From NCBI GenBank assembly GCA_964444365.1, contig CAYUHJ010000010.1, forward strand, positions 1-64,000: DNA of 64,000 nucleotides, given 5' to 3'. Below are positions 1-7,395 of the stretch, in pieces. A program made the translations under genes and the position numbers. Source of the DNA: CAYUHJ01 sp964444365. Lineage in GTDB: Bacteria > Planctomycetota > Planctomycetia > Gemmatales > Gemmataceae. How positions within the stretch are numbered: the first letter of the stretch is position 1; every line of letters begins with the position of its first letter. The notes under the pieces are model-generated. The model saw only the letters and a program-made list of their open reading frames with translations, was not told the DNA's origin and ran no database searches.

Positions 1-18
1 CCGCCGCTCGCCCCGAAA

Positions 19-621
19 TCACACCCAAAACAACCGCCGCAGGACCGGCCGCAACTTCGCGATCGCTCGGCCGCGGTGGCTGAGGGCGTACTTCACGCGG
101 CCGGTCAATTCGCCGAAGCTGGCGTGGTACTCGGGGATGACGAACAGCGGGTCGTAGCCGAAGCCGCCGGTGCCGGTGGGGGCCTCCGCGATGACGCCCC
201 AGCAGCGTCCTTCCTCCACCGCGACGACTTGGCCCGTCGGGTCGCACAGGGCGGCGGTGCTGACGTAGTATGCCCGGCGGGCGTCGCCGGACTTCCCGGA
301 CAGTTCCGCCAGCAGCTTGGCGTTGTTCGCCGCGTCGTTGCCGTGCTCGCCGGCCCAGCGTGCGGAGTAGACGCCGGGCTGCCCGCCGAGTGATGGCACG
401 ACGAGCCCGCTGTCTTCGCCGAGCACCCACTCGTTCAGCAGCGGCGCGAGCGTCGTCGCCTTGAGGCGGGCGTTATCCTCGAACGTGGTGCCCGTCTCCT
501 CGATGTCCGCAGGGGCTTGCGGGAACGGCGACAGGTCGGTCACGTCCACGACGTCCGCGAGCAATTCCCGCAACTCGCCGAGCTTCTTCTTGTTCCGACT
601 CCCGAGCACAACCCGCGGCAT
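19..621 (-). CDS. rdgB: XTP/dITP diphosphatase (RdgB/HAM1 family)
   Basis: This enzyme hydrolyses non-canonical purine triphosphates (ITP, dITP, XTP) to the monophosphate and pyrophosphate, which keeps deaminated purines out of nucleic acids; it acts in the cytosol. The 200-residue protein is full length for the family. An N-terminal GSRNKKK triphosphate-binding segment lies at residues 7-13, TFEDNA at 46-51, the EDSGL acid motif at 69-73, PGVYSARW at 82-89, GFGYDP at 153-158 and SHRGRA at 181-186, in the order expected for HAM1. The ATG is followed directly by the conserved strand, so the start is secure. A palindrome of about 80 bp lies just upstream of it. The next gene, a phosphopantetheinyl transferase, is on the same strand but separated by that repeat, so co-transcription is not evident. 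Identification is firm from the motifs; the substrate range is inferred from the family. Confidence 0.95.
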   Translation of the reverse strand: MPRVVLGSRNKKKLGELRELLADVVDVTDLSPFPQAPADIEETGTTFEDNARLKATTLAPLLNEWVLGEDSGLVVPSLGGQPGVYSARWAGEHGNDAANNAKLLAELSGKSGDARRAYYVSTAALCDPTGQVVAVEEGRCWGVIAEAPTGTGGFGYDPLFVIPEYHASFGELTGRVKYALSHRGRAIAKLRPVLRRLFWV

Positions 622-656
622 GTTGACCTCTCTGTGATGCTGTGTCTCTCAAAGCT

Positions 657-736
657 CTCACACGAAGCCACAAAGCCACCAAGAAAACCGCAGTGTTGGG
701 TTTTCCACACTTCGTGACTTCGTGGCTTGGTGTGAG
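657..736. repeat. Intergenic palindrome, CACGAAGCCACAAAG family
   Basis: The left arm (about 657-688) and right arm (about 700-736) are imperfect inverted copies with a core resembling CACGAAGCCAC. The element fills most of the gap between the rdgB start and the end of the phosphopantetheinyl transferase gene. It is A-richer than its surroundings. There is no open frame of note in it. Confidence 0.7.
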
Positions 737-760
737 CCACTCCTGATGGGTCTTCGACGA

Positions 761-1480
761 TCACTCCCCTGCTTCACAGCGAACCACTTCCAGCACCGTT
801 CCGGATTCGACCGCGATGGCGGCCAGGAACCCGTCCGCGGGGTGCCAGCACGCCAGCGACCAGCCGGTGCCGGGCGAGTCGTGCAAGGCCAGCACCCTCG
901 GCGGCCGACGGGGGTCGAGATCCAGTACCAACCGGTCGAGCCCCCGTGCCCCGCAGCCGACGCCCTTCAGAACCGCTTCCTTGCAGGTCCACCCGCGGAG
1001 GAACGCCTCGGGCCGCACGTCGGGCGGCAGCTCCCGGTACTGCACCCGCTCCGGGTCCGCGAAGAACCGGTCGACCAGCCCGTCCGCCGTCGGCATCGGC
1101 CGCACCTTCTCGGCGTCAACCCCCACCCGCACCGGCCCGACCGCGACGATTGCGAGCCCTTCCGTGTGGGTCAGGTTGAAGTGCAGCCCGCCGCCGGTCA
1201 GCACGGGCTTGCCGTCCGGCGTGTACTCGATCGGCACGTCGAGCGGCCGGCACCCGAGGTACGACGCGAGCACGTTGCGAAGCAGGCACCGCGCCCGGGC
1301 GAACTGGTCCCGAATCCGGGGGTGCTTGTAGCGGTCGCCGCGGGCGCGTTCGTCGGCGGTCATCCCGGTCGCCGGGTCGTGCGGCCGCGCGTCCAGCGGC
1401 GCGACCCACACGTCGACGCCGTCACCGGGCACGGCCGCCGGGGTCAGCTCTTCGGGAACGGGGCGGACGCGGACACGCAT
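761..1480 (-). CDS. 4'-phosphopantetheinyl transferase (Sfp/AcpT-like)
   Basis: This enzyme transfers the phosphopantetheine arm of CoA to a serine of carrier proteins (fatty acid, polyketide or peptide synthases). The 239-residue product has the three hallmark blocks: FNLTHTEG at 101-108, the Mg-binding GVDAEKVRP at 120-128 and WTCKEAVLKG at 164-173. It is about the length of Sfp-type two-half enzymes. The reading frame stays open far upstream, to about 2632, because of high GC. The ATG at 1480 was chosen because family similarity begins just after it and the upstream part is antisense to the ROK kinase gene. It is divergent from the ROK kinase with about 170 bp between the starts. No carrier-protein synthase gene lies nearby, so the target is unknown. 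Confidence 0.9.
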   Translation of the reverse strand: MRVRVRPVPEELTPAAVPGDGVDVWVAPLDARPHDPATGMTADERARGDRYKHPRIRDQFARARCLLRNVLASYLGCRPLDVPIEYTPDGKPVLTGGGLHFNLTHTEGLAIVAVGPVRVGVDAEKVRPMPTADGLVDRFFADPERVQYRELPPDVRPEAFLRGWTCKEAVLKGVGCGARGLDRLVLDLDPRRPPRVLALHDSPGTGWSLACWHPADGFLAAIAVESGTVLEVVRCEAGE

Positions 1481-1651
1481 CGCGGTATCTCGCAGACGAA
1501 ATCGGTGCCGTTTTACGAAGTGCGGGGAGCGTTGGTGACCCCGCAATGCGGCACGGGCGCGGCCATCTGCCCGGACGACCCGAAACCGCGGTCCGGTTTC
1601 TGGCGACTCGCTTAGAATAGCTCCGAGTCGAGCCGAACGCGGGGGAGACCG

Positions 1652-2602
1652 ATGAGCACCGGATACTGGATCGGCGTGGACCTGGGCGGGACAAAAGTCC
1701 TCGCCGGAATCTTCGACGAGAACCTCACCCTCCTGGCGCGGTCGAAGCACCCCACCGGCGCGGAAGCCGGGCCGGCCGGCGTCTTCACCCGCATCGCGCA
1801 GGCCGTCGATACCGTTATTCGCGAAGGCAAAATCGACCCCGCCCACGTCCGCGGGCTGGGCATCGGCATCCCCGGTCAGATCGTCCCGAACTCCACCACC
1901 GTCCGCTTCGCCCCGAACCTCGACTGGCGGGACGTCGACGTGAAGTCGCACGTCCCCCCGGGGTGGACCTGGCCCGTCGTCGTCGAGAACGACGTGCGGA
2001 TGGGGACCTACGGCGAGTTCGTCAGCGGCGCGGCCAAGGGTGCCCGGCACGCCTTCGGCGTCTTCGTGGGCACGGGCGTCGGCGGCGGGTTCATCCTGAA
2101 CGGCGAACTGTACACCGGGTTCAACGGCAACGCCGGCGAGATCGGCCACATCGTCGTCCACTGGCGGCGCGGCACGTCGCTGGAGTCCGTCGCCGGGCGG
2201 AAGTACCAGATGAAGCGGGCGAAGGAGATGCTCGACGACGCCCCGAAGCGCGTCCGAAAAGAATGGAAGGGCGTGGACCTGGACCGGGTGAAGAGTTCGC
2301 AACTGGCCGAGTTCTACGGGAAGGACGACCCGATCGCGGTCACGATCGTCGACGACGCGGCCCGGGCGGTCGGGGCCGGCATCGCGAGCGTGGTGAACCT
2401 GCTCAGCCCGGAGGTCGTCGTCCTCGGCGGCGGCGTGGCGGGGGCGCTCGGCGAGCCGTTCCGCGAGCGGGTCTGGGAGTTCGCTCTGCGGAACATCCTG
2501 CCGGGTTCGGAACTGAACGTGCGGTGCGTCCCCGCGGCGCTCGGCGACGACTCGGGCATCATCGGCTGCGCCGCGTACGCGCGGGCGAAGTTGGTAGGTT
2601 AG
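1652..2602 (+). CDS. ROK-family sugar kinase (glucokinase-like), lacking the zinc motif
   Basis: A predicted ATP-dependent hexose kinase, probably glucokinase-like, of 316 residues. The phosphate-binding DLGGTK is at 10-15, the catalytic-loop VENDV at 111-115, GTGVGGG at 140-146 and GEIGH at 162-166. Most ROK proteins carry a CxCGxxGCxE zinc site shortly after the GEIGH histidine. Here that stretch reads VVHWRRGTSLESVAG with no cysteines, so the zinc site is absent; the family assignment still holds from the other motifs. The next gene, a HisN/IMPase-like phosphatase, follows on the same strand after a 104-bp palindrome and may be co-transcribed. The TAG stop codon lies inside the left arm of that palindrome. 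Sugar specificity cannot be read from sequence. Confidence 0.88.
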   Translation: MSTGYWIGVDLGGTKVLAGIFDENLTLLARSKHPTGAEAGPAGVFTRIAQAVDTVIREGKIDPAHVRGLGIGIPGQIVPNSTTVRFAPNLDWRDVDVKSHVPPGWTWPVVVENDVRMGTYGEFVSGAAKGARHAFGVFVGTGVGGGFILNGELYTGFNGNAGEIGHIVVHWRRGTSLESVAGRKYQMKRAKEMLDDAPKRVRKEWKGVDLDRVKSSQLAEFYGKDDPIAVTIVDDAARAVGAGIASVVNLLSPEVVVLGGGVAGALGEPFRERVWEFALRNILPGSELNVRCVPAALGDDSGIIGCAAYARAKLVG

Positions 2603-2693
2603 CCGCGAGGCGACGCCGAGCGCGGCCTTCACCCATCGAAACGCTGCGTCACCGGGCGGGAAGTCCGCGCTCGGCGTCGCCTCGCGGCTAACC
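2597..2693. repeat. Palindrome, AGCCGCGAGGCG family, overlapping a stop codon
   Basis: A perfect 29-bp inverted repeat (2597-2625 and 2665-2693) encloses a 39-bp loop. The core reads TTAGCCGCGAGGCG. The left arm supplies the TAG stop (2600-2602) of the ROK kinase. Related elements lie at 4368-4466, 43952-44021 and 57386-57453. Confidence 0.9.
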
Positions 2694-2706
2694 GTGGAGA
2701 ACTGAA

Positions 2707-3477
2707 ATGCACCCCGATTTCCGCACCCGTTCCGAACTCGCGGTCGAAGTCGCCCGGAAGGCGGGGGAACTCGCGCTCGGGTACTTCCAGGGCGAGGTCG
2801 CCGTCGAGACTAAGGCGGACCTGAGCCCCGTCACGATCGCGGACCGCTCCGCGGAAGAACTGGTCCGCAAGCTCGTCGCGCAGCACTTCCCGAACGACGG
2901 CTTCCTCGGCGAGGAGTTCGGCGACCAGCCGGGTTCGTCGGGGTTCCGCTGGGTCATCGACCCGATCGACGGCACGAAGCCGTTTATCCGCGGCGTCCCG
3001 TTGTGGGGCACGCTCATCGGCGTCGAGTACCGGGACGAGTGCATCGCCGGGGCCGCGTTCGCGCCGGCGATGGGGACGATGTGGCACGCCGTCCGCGGCG
3101 GCGGGGCGTTCCGGGACGGCAAGCCGATCCGCGTCTCGCCCGAAGGTTCCCTCGCAAAGTCGCTGTTCTGCTTCTCCGGGGTGAACTGGTTCCGCGCCGC
3201 CGGGAAGGAAGCCGCGTTTCTCGACCTCTGCTCGGCGACCGGCCAGCAGCGCGGCTGGGGCGATTTTTACGGCTTCGTGCTCGTCGCCCAGGGGTCCGCG
3301 GAACTGATGGTCGACACCGGCGTCCACCCCTGGGACGTGGCCGCCCTCATCCCGATCGTCGAAGAGGCCGGCGGCACGATGACCGACTGGACCGGGAGGA
3401 CGACGATCCACCGCCCGGACGTCCTCGCCAGCAACGGGAAACTCCACGCCGAGGCGCTGCGAATCCTCGGGCGATGA
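2707..3477 (+). CDS. Inositol monophosphatase-family phosphatase, histidinol-phosphatase (HisN)-like
   Basis: A Mg-dependent sugar or alcohol phosphate phosphatase of the IMPase superfamily, 256 residues. It has the lithium-sensitive phosphatase metal motifs: TKADLSPVTIAD at 35-46, GEEFG at 68-72, DPIDGTKPF at 85-93 and HPWDVAAL at 207-214. The spacing and the DPIDGTKPF/HPWD variants resemble HisN (histidinol-phosphatase) more than inositol monophosphatase. HisN would complete histidine synthesis, and hisG lies about 5.5 kb away, although not in an operon with it. The alternative is a general inositol or nucleotide-sugar phosphatase. It lies downstream of the ROK kinase on the same strand. 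The superfamily call is firm; the HisN role is inference. Confidence 0.85.
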   Translation: MHPDFRTRSELAVEVARKAGELALGYFQGEVAVETKADLSPVTIADRSAEELVRKLVAQHFPNDGFLGEEFGDQPGSSGFRWVIDPIDGTKPFIRGVPLWGTLIGVEYRDECIAGAAFAPAMGTMWHAVRGGGAFRDGKPIRVSPEGSLAKSLFCFSGVNWFRAAGKEAAFLDLCSATGQQRGWGDFYGFVLVAQGSAELMVDTGVHPWDVAALIPIVEEAGGTMTDWTGRTTIHRPDVLASNGKLHAEALRILGR

Positions 3478-3577
3478 CGGGTTGCCTTCTCCCCCGTTCC
3501 CCGGAAGAATACGAGTAGCTCGCCGGCCGTCGGCCGGGTGCGTCCCTCCTTGCCTCCCCATCCGGAGTTGCTTCCTC

Positions 3578-4360
3578 ATGTACCGTCTGCGCCTGTTGGC
3601 CGCCTTCGCCGGGCTGACCGCCCTGTCTGCCGCCGTCCTCAGCCCGTCCCGCGCCGCCGACGGGGAGTGGGTGACGATCAAGGGGCAGGTCGTGATGACA
3701 TCCGCCGGGGAGCCGAAGAAGATCGAGCCGACCGCCGACAAGGACCACTGCCTGAAGGACGGGCCTTTGGTGTCCAGCGACGTGATCGTGAACCCGAAGT
3801 CGAAGGGCGTCAAGAACGTCGTCGTGTGGGTCCGGCCGGACTCAACGGACCGCAAGGAAAAGTTCCCGGCCGCCAAGATCCACCCGGATCTGGTGAAGGT
3901 CGCGCCGAAGGCCCACGTCATCGACCAGCCGTGCTGCCAGTTCCTGCCGCGGATCGTGGCGGCCCGCGTCGGCGACACCCTGGAAGTCAAGAACTCGGCC
4001 CCGGTCGCGCACAACATCAACTACTCTGCGGAGGCGGAATCGTTCAACGTGACGCTCCAGTCCGGGGGGTCCAAGAAGCTCGACAAGCCGTTCGAGGCCC
4101 AGACTTCCCCGATCATCTTCAAGTGCGACATCCACCCCTGGATGCAGGGCCGCGTCCGGGTGTTCGACCACCCGTACTTCGCCGTGACGGACGACGACGG
4201 GAAGTTCGAGATCAAGAACGTCCCGGCCGGCAAGTGGCGCGTCGTGTACTGGCACGAGGGCGGCTTCCACAAGGGGAAGGAAGGCCTGCTCGGGTTCCCC
4301 GTGGAGGCGAAGGGCGCGACGACCGAGGTGAAGCCGGTCGATTTGGAACTGCCGAAGTAA
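3578..4360 (+). CDS. Secreted cupredoxin-like blue copper protein with carboxypeptidase-regulatory-like tail
   Basis: A predicted exported copper protein of 260 residues. A signal peptide (about residues 1-27, basic start, Leu/Ala core, SRAADG cleavage region) precedes a cupredoxin fold. The type-1 copper ligands can be picked out: His145 in VAHNINYS and Cys183, His186 and Met189 in FKCDIHPWMQGRV, the usual H-C-H-M set. A short beta-sandwich follows (DDDGKFEIKNVPAGKW, 206-220), of the type found in carboxypeptidase regulatory-like domains. Such proteins are common among planctomycete periplasmic proteins and probably carry electrons, but no partner oxidase or cytochrome is encoded here. The ATG at 3578 was chosen because the signal peptide starts there. 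The gene is convergent with pyrG across a palindrome. Confidence 0.8.
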   Translation: MYRLRLLAAFAGLTALSAAVLSPSRAADGEWVTIKGQVVMTSAGEPKKIEPTADKDHCLKDGPLVSSDVIVNPKSKGVKNVVVWVRPDSTDRKEKFPAAKIHPDLVKVAPKAHVIDQPCCQFLPRIVAARVGDTLEVKNSAPVAHNINYSAEAESFNVTLQSGGSKKLDKPFEAQTSPIIFKCDIHPWMQGRVRVFDHPYFAVTDDDGKFEIKNVPAGKWRVVYWHEGGFHKGKEGLLGFPVEAKGATTEVKPVDLELPK

Positions 4361-4367
4361 CGACCAC

Positions 4368-4466
4368 CGGTTAGCCGCCAGGCGGAGCCGAGCGTGGACT
4401 TCCTGCCCGGTGACACTACGTCCCGCGGGCGGAAGTCCACGCTCGGCTCCGCCTCGCGGCTAACCG
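4368..4466. repeat. Palindrome of the AGCCGCGAGGCG family between convergent genes
   Basis: The arms at 4368-4403 and 4431-4466 match at 35 of 36 positions. The right arm ends at the base before the pyrG stop codon (4467-4469). It lies between the cupredoxin gene and pyrG, which converge, so a two-way terminator role is plausible. No U-tract follows either arm. Confidence 0.88.
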
Positions 4467-6083
4467 TCAGACCTTCTTCCCCGTTCGGTGCGCCAGGGCC
4501 GCACCGATGAAATCTCGGAACAGCGGGTGCGCCGCCGTCGGCTTCGACTTGAACTCCGGGTGGCACTGCACCGCGACGAACCACGGGTGGCCCGGCAACT
4601 CGATCATTTCCACCAGCGACCCGTCCGGCGACGTTCCCGAGATGACGAGCCCGGCATCGGTCAGCCGCTTGCGGTAGTCGTTGTTCACCTCGTACCGGTG
4701 GCGGTGCCGCTCGGACGCCGTCGCCGAGCGGTAGGCCGCGAACGCCTTCGTGTCCGGGACGACCTGGCAGTCGTAGGCCCCGAGCCGCTGGGTGCCGCCG
4801 ATCATCGTCACGTTGAGTTGCGCGTCGAGCAGGCACACGACCGGGTGCGGCGTGTCGGGGTCGACTTCGGTCGTGTTCGCATCCGCCAGCCCGCAGACGT
4901 TCCGGGCGAACTCGATCGTGGCGCACTGCAACCCGTAGCAAATGCCGAAGAACGGGATCTTCGATTCGCGGGCGAACCGGATCGCCTCGATCTTCCCGAG
5001 CACGCCCCGGCTGTCGAACCCGCCGGGGACGAGTAAGCCGTCGACGCCAGCCAGGGCAGCTTCGGGGCCGTCGCGTTCGATGAGTTCCGCCTCGATGCGT
5101 TGAATGCGGACCCGCGTGTGGTGGACGATCCCGGCGTGGCCGAGCGACTCGTACACGGACTTGTACGCGTCGAAGTGCTTGACGTACTTCCCGACGAACG
5201 CGACCGTCACATCGTGCTTCGGCACCCGCACCCGTTCGAGCATGTCCCGCCAGTCGTCGATCACGAGCGTTTTCGCGTGGGCGAGGTTGAGCTTCTCGAC
5301 GATGAACTCGTCCAGCCCGTTCTCGACCAGCGACAGCGGCACCTCGTAGATGCTCACTTCCTTGTCGCGTTCCTCGATCACCGCCCGCCGTTCGACGCTG
5401 CACATCTGGGCGATCTTGTCCACTTCGTCGCGCGGCAGCTCACGTTCCGTGCGGCAGATGAGCACGTCCGGCTGGATGCCGATCTCGCGGAGTTCCTTCA
5501 CACTGTGCTGCGTCGGCTTCGTCTTCAGTTCCCCGGCGGCTTTCAGGTACGGCACCAGTGTCAGGTGGATGTACAGGCAGTTCGCCTTGCCCACTTCGAG
5601 GGCGAACTGGCGGATCGCCTCGTAGAACGGCATCCCCTCGATGTCGCCGACGGTGCCGCCGATTTCGGTGATGACGACGTCCACGTCCGGCCCGGCGAGC
5701 TTGCGGATGCGGCTCTTGATTTCGTCCGTGACGTGCGGGATCACCTGCACCGTCCGGCCGCGGTAGTCGCCGCGGCGCTCGCGCTGGATGATCGATTCGT
5801 AGATTTTGCCGGTCGTGAAGTTGCAGTCCCGGTCGAGCTTGGCGTTCGTGAACCGCTCGTAGTGGCCGAGGTCGAGGTCGGTCTCGGCCCCGTCGTCGAG
5901 GACGTAGACCTCGCCGTGCTGGTACGGGGACATGGTGCCGGGGTCGACGTTCAGGTACGGGTCGCACTTCTGAATGCGGACCCGCAACCCGCGTCGTTCC
6001 AGGAGCATCCCAATCGACGCCGAGGTCAGGCCCTTGCCGAGCGAACTGACCACGCCGCCGGTCACGAAGATGTGTTTCGTCAT
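4467..6083 (-). CDS. pyrG: CTP synthase
   Basis: PyrG makes CTP from UTP, ATP and glutamine in the cytosol. The 538-residue length is normal. The N-terminal amidoligase domain (about 1-270) opens with KHIFVTGGVVSSLGKG, and the C-terminal class I glutaminase domain carries the nucleophile Cys382 in FFGICYGLQ and the His508/Glu510 pair in QCHPEF. The ATG start is the family start. The gene lies downstream of kdsB on the same strand. The pairing makes metabolic sense because KdsB consumes CTP to activate KDO, but the 242-bp gap holds two palindromes, so a single transcript is uncertain. Identification is secure. Confidence 0.98.
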   Translation of the reverse strand: MTKHIFVTGGVVSSLGKGLTSASIGMLLERRGLRVRIQKCDPYLNVDPGTMSPYQHGEVYVLDDGAETDLDLGHYERFTNAKLDRDCNFTTGKIYESIIQRERRGDYRGRTVQVIPHVTDEIKSRIRKLAGPDVDVVITEIGGTVGDIEGMPFYEAIRQFALEVGKANCLYIHLTLVPYLKAAGELKTKPTQHSVKELREIGIQPDVLICRTERELPRDEVDKIAQMCSVERRAVIEERDKEVSIYEVPLSLVENGLDEFIVEKLNLAHAKTLVIDDWRDMLERVRVPKHDVTVAFVGKYVKHFDAYKSVYESLGHAGIVHHTRVRIQRIEAELIERDGPEAALAGVDGLLVPGGFDSRGVLGKIEAIRFARESKIPFFGICYGLQCATIEFARNVCGLADANTTEVDPDTPHPVVCLLDAQLNVTMIGGTQRLGAYDCQVVPDTKAFAAYRSATASERHRHRYEVNNDYRKRLTDAGLVISGTSPDGSLVEMIELPGHPWFVAVQCHPEFKSKPTAAHPLFRDFIGAALAHRTGKKV

Positions 6084-6110
6084 GGACTCGTCTGGAAGGT
6101 CGCCTCTAGT

Positions 6111-6207
6111 CCCCTCCCCCTGGGAGGGGGGAGGGTTAGGGAGGGGGTCGCTCCACTCGGGAAGCCTTCACCCCCACCCCAACCCTCCCCCCCTCAAGGG
6201 GGAGGGA
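6111..6207. repeat. Composite G/C-rich palindrome (CCCTCCCCCTTGAGGG family)
   Basis: Two small hairpins of the CCCTCCCCC/GGGGGAGGG type flank GGGTTAGGGAGGGGGT and its complement. The central spacer contains GAAGCCTTCACCCC. The same architecture recurs at 8900-9000, 35277-35371, 50655-50750 and, within a coding sequence, 62471-62573. A half element lies at 59511-59549. It sits upstream of pyrG and downstream of kdsB. Confidence 0.85.
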
Positions 6208-6268
6208 GAACGAAGGCTGAGGGGCGGGAATCAAACTTTTAGCTTATGCCCCCGAGAAGTGACAACTA

Positions 6269-6318
6269 GCCCGAAGCGCGGGCGAGGGACGGAAGACACC
6301 CTCGCTCGCGCTTCGGGC
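6269..6318. repeat. Hairpin downstream of kdsB (CCCGAAGCGCG family)
   Basis: The arms at 6269-6288 and 6299-6318 pair at 19 of 20 positions around a 10-nt loop. It ends a few bases before the kdsB stop codon, so it is well placed to end the kdsB transcript, although no poly-U run follows. Confidence 0.7.
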
Positions 6319-6325
6319 GGGTGTC

Positions 6326-7084
6326 TCACGCCGCCATCCGCGAGCGTGATTCGCGGTATGCGTGCAGGAATGCCGTGTAGTCCCCCGGCGTGTCGACGCC
6401 GCGGTGGGCGTGCGCCACGACGCCGACGCGGATGGTGCCGCCCGCGCCGATGAGCCGCAGTTGTTCCAGTTTTTCGAGCGTTTCCAGCGGGTGCGGCGGG
6501 GTCTTCGCCAGTTTCAGCAACACGTCCCGGCGATACGCATACACCCCGAGGTGCAGCAGGAATCGCGGCGGGGTCATCGCGAAGTCGGGCTCGCCGTCGC
6601 GGATCATCGGGATCGGGCTGCGGCTGAAGTAGAGAGCTCGCCCGGTGTCGTCGCACACGACTTTCACGCAGTGCGGGCTCAGGTACGTCTCCCGGTCGCG
6701 GATCGGCGTGGCGAGTGTTGCGACTCCGGCGGAGGGATCTTGCTTCAACAGCTCGGAAAGCAGGTCCGCGTTCGCCGGGTCGAAGAGGGGTTCGTCCCCC
6801 TGGATGTTGACGATCACGTCCGCGTCGAGTTTCTCCGCCACTTCCGCGACGCGGTCCGAGCCGGACGGGTGGTCGCCGCGGGTCATGACGGCCGTCCCGC
6901 CGAAACTCTCGACCGCGGAAAAGATCCGCGAGTCGTCCGTGGCGACGATGACGCTGTCGCACTTCGCCTGGGCTGCCTGCTCGTAGACGTGCTGGATCAG
7001 GTACTTCCCGCTGACGCGAAGCAGCGGCTTGCCGGGCAGGCGGGTCGAGGCGTACCGGGCGGGAATGACGATGGCGGTCCGCAC
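6326..7084 (-). CDS. kdsB: 3-deoxy-manno-octulosonate cytidylyltransferase (CMP-KDO synthetase)
   Basis: KdsB activates KDO with CTP to CMP-KDO, the donor used to attach KDO to lipid A in the LPS inner core; it acts in the cytosol. The 252-residue protein starts with the nucleotidyltransferase signature RTAIVIPARYASTRLPGKPL at residues 2-21. It also has VIVATDDSRI near 45-54, the GDHPSGSDR motif near 72-80 and NIQGDEP near 93-99. The presence of KdsB argues that this organism makes a KDO-containing LPS core, consistent with a Gram-negative-type planctomycete envelope. CTP synthase lies next to it on the same strand. The start is the family start. Confidence 0.96.
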   Translation of the reverse strand: MRTAIVIPARYASTRLPGKPLLRVSGKYLIQHVYEQAAQAKCDSVIVATDDSRIFSAVESFGGTAVMTRGDHPSGSDRVAEVAEKLDADVIVNIQGDEPLFDPANADLLSELLKQDPSAGVATLATPIRDRETYLSPHCVKVVCDDTGRALYFSRSPIPMIRDGEPDFAMTPPRFLLHLGVYAYRRDVLLKLAKTPPHPLETLEKLEQLRLIGAGGTIRVGVVAHAHRGVDTPGDYTAFLHAYRESRSRMAA

Positions 7085-7180
7085 GCGCGACCCTCCTTGG
7101 CCAGCGATGGGAAAGTAGGGAGATTAGACCGCACACGCGGCCCGGGGGTCAAGCCGGACCCTGTGCCTTCCGATGAATCC

Positions 7181-7302
7181 GCCACGGATGAACACGGATG
7201 GACACGGATCGGAGAGAAATCTGTGTTGTGGATCGTTGACCGGCCGAGTCAATGGAAAGAGTAGCTGGCTTCGATCCGTGACCATCCGTGTTCATCCGTG
7301 GC
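7181..7302. repeat. Palindrome, CCACGGATGAACACGGATG family; non-coding stretch 7085-7395
   Basis: The arms at 7181-7211 and 7272-7302 match at 30 of 31 positions. Each arm is built from short direct repeats of an ACGGATG unit. The element sits between the divergent kdsB and GT39 genes in a gap of about 310 bp. I see no gene in the gap. Confidence 0.88.
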
Positions 7303-7395
7303 TCAATGACTCACCACCAGACTCGACTCGACGTGCCGGGGCAAGGTGGGGTATACCGGCGGCCCAGGGACGGACGCCCCATTCGGAGGGAACCG

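Noticed and set aside
761..2632. A 623-codon open frame on the minus strand covering the ROK kinase gene
   Set aside because: Only its last 239 codons match a family (phosphopantetheinyl transferase). The rest is antisense to a clear ROK kinase gene and is open because of high GC.
7288..7395. Longer N-terminus for the GT39 glycosyltransferase
   Set aside because: It starts inside the CCACGGATG palindrome and is not hydrophobic; GTG 7396 with GGAGGG is better.
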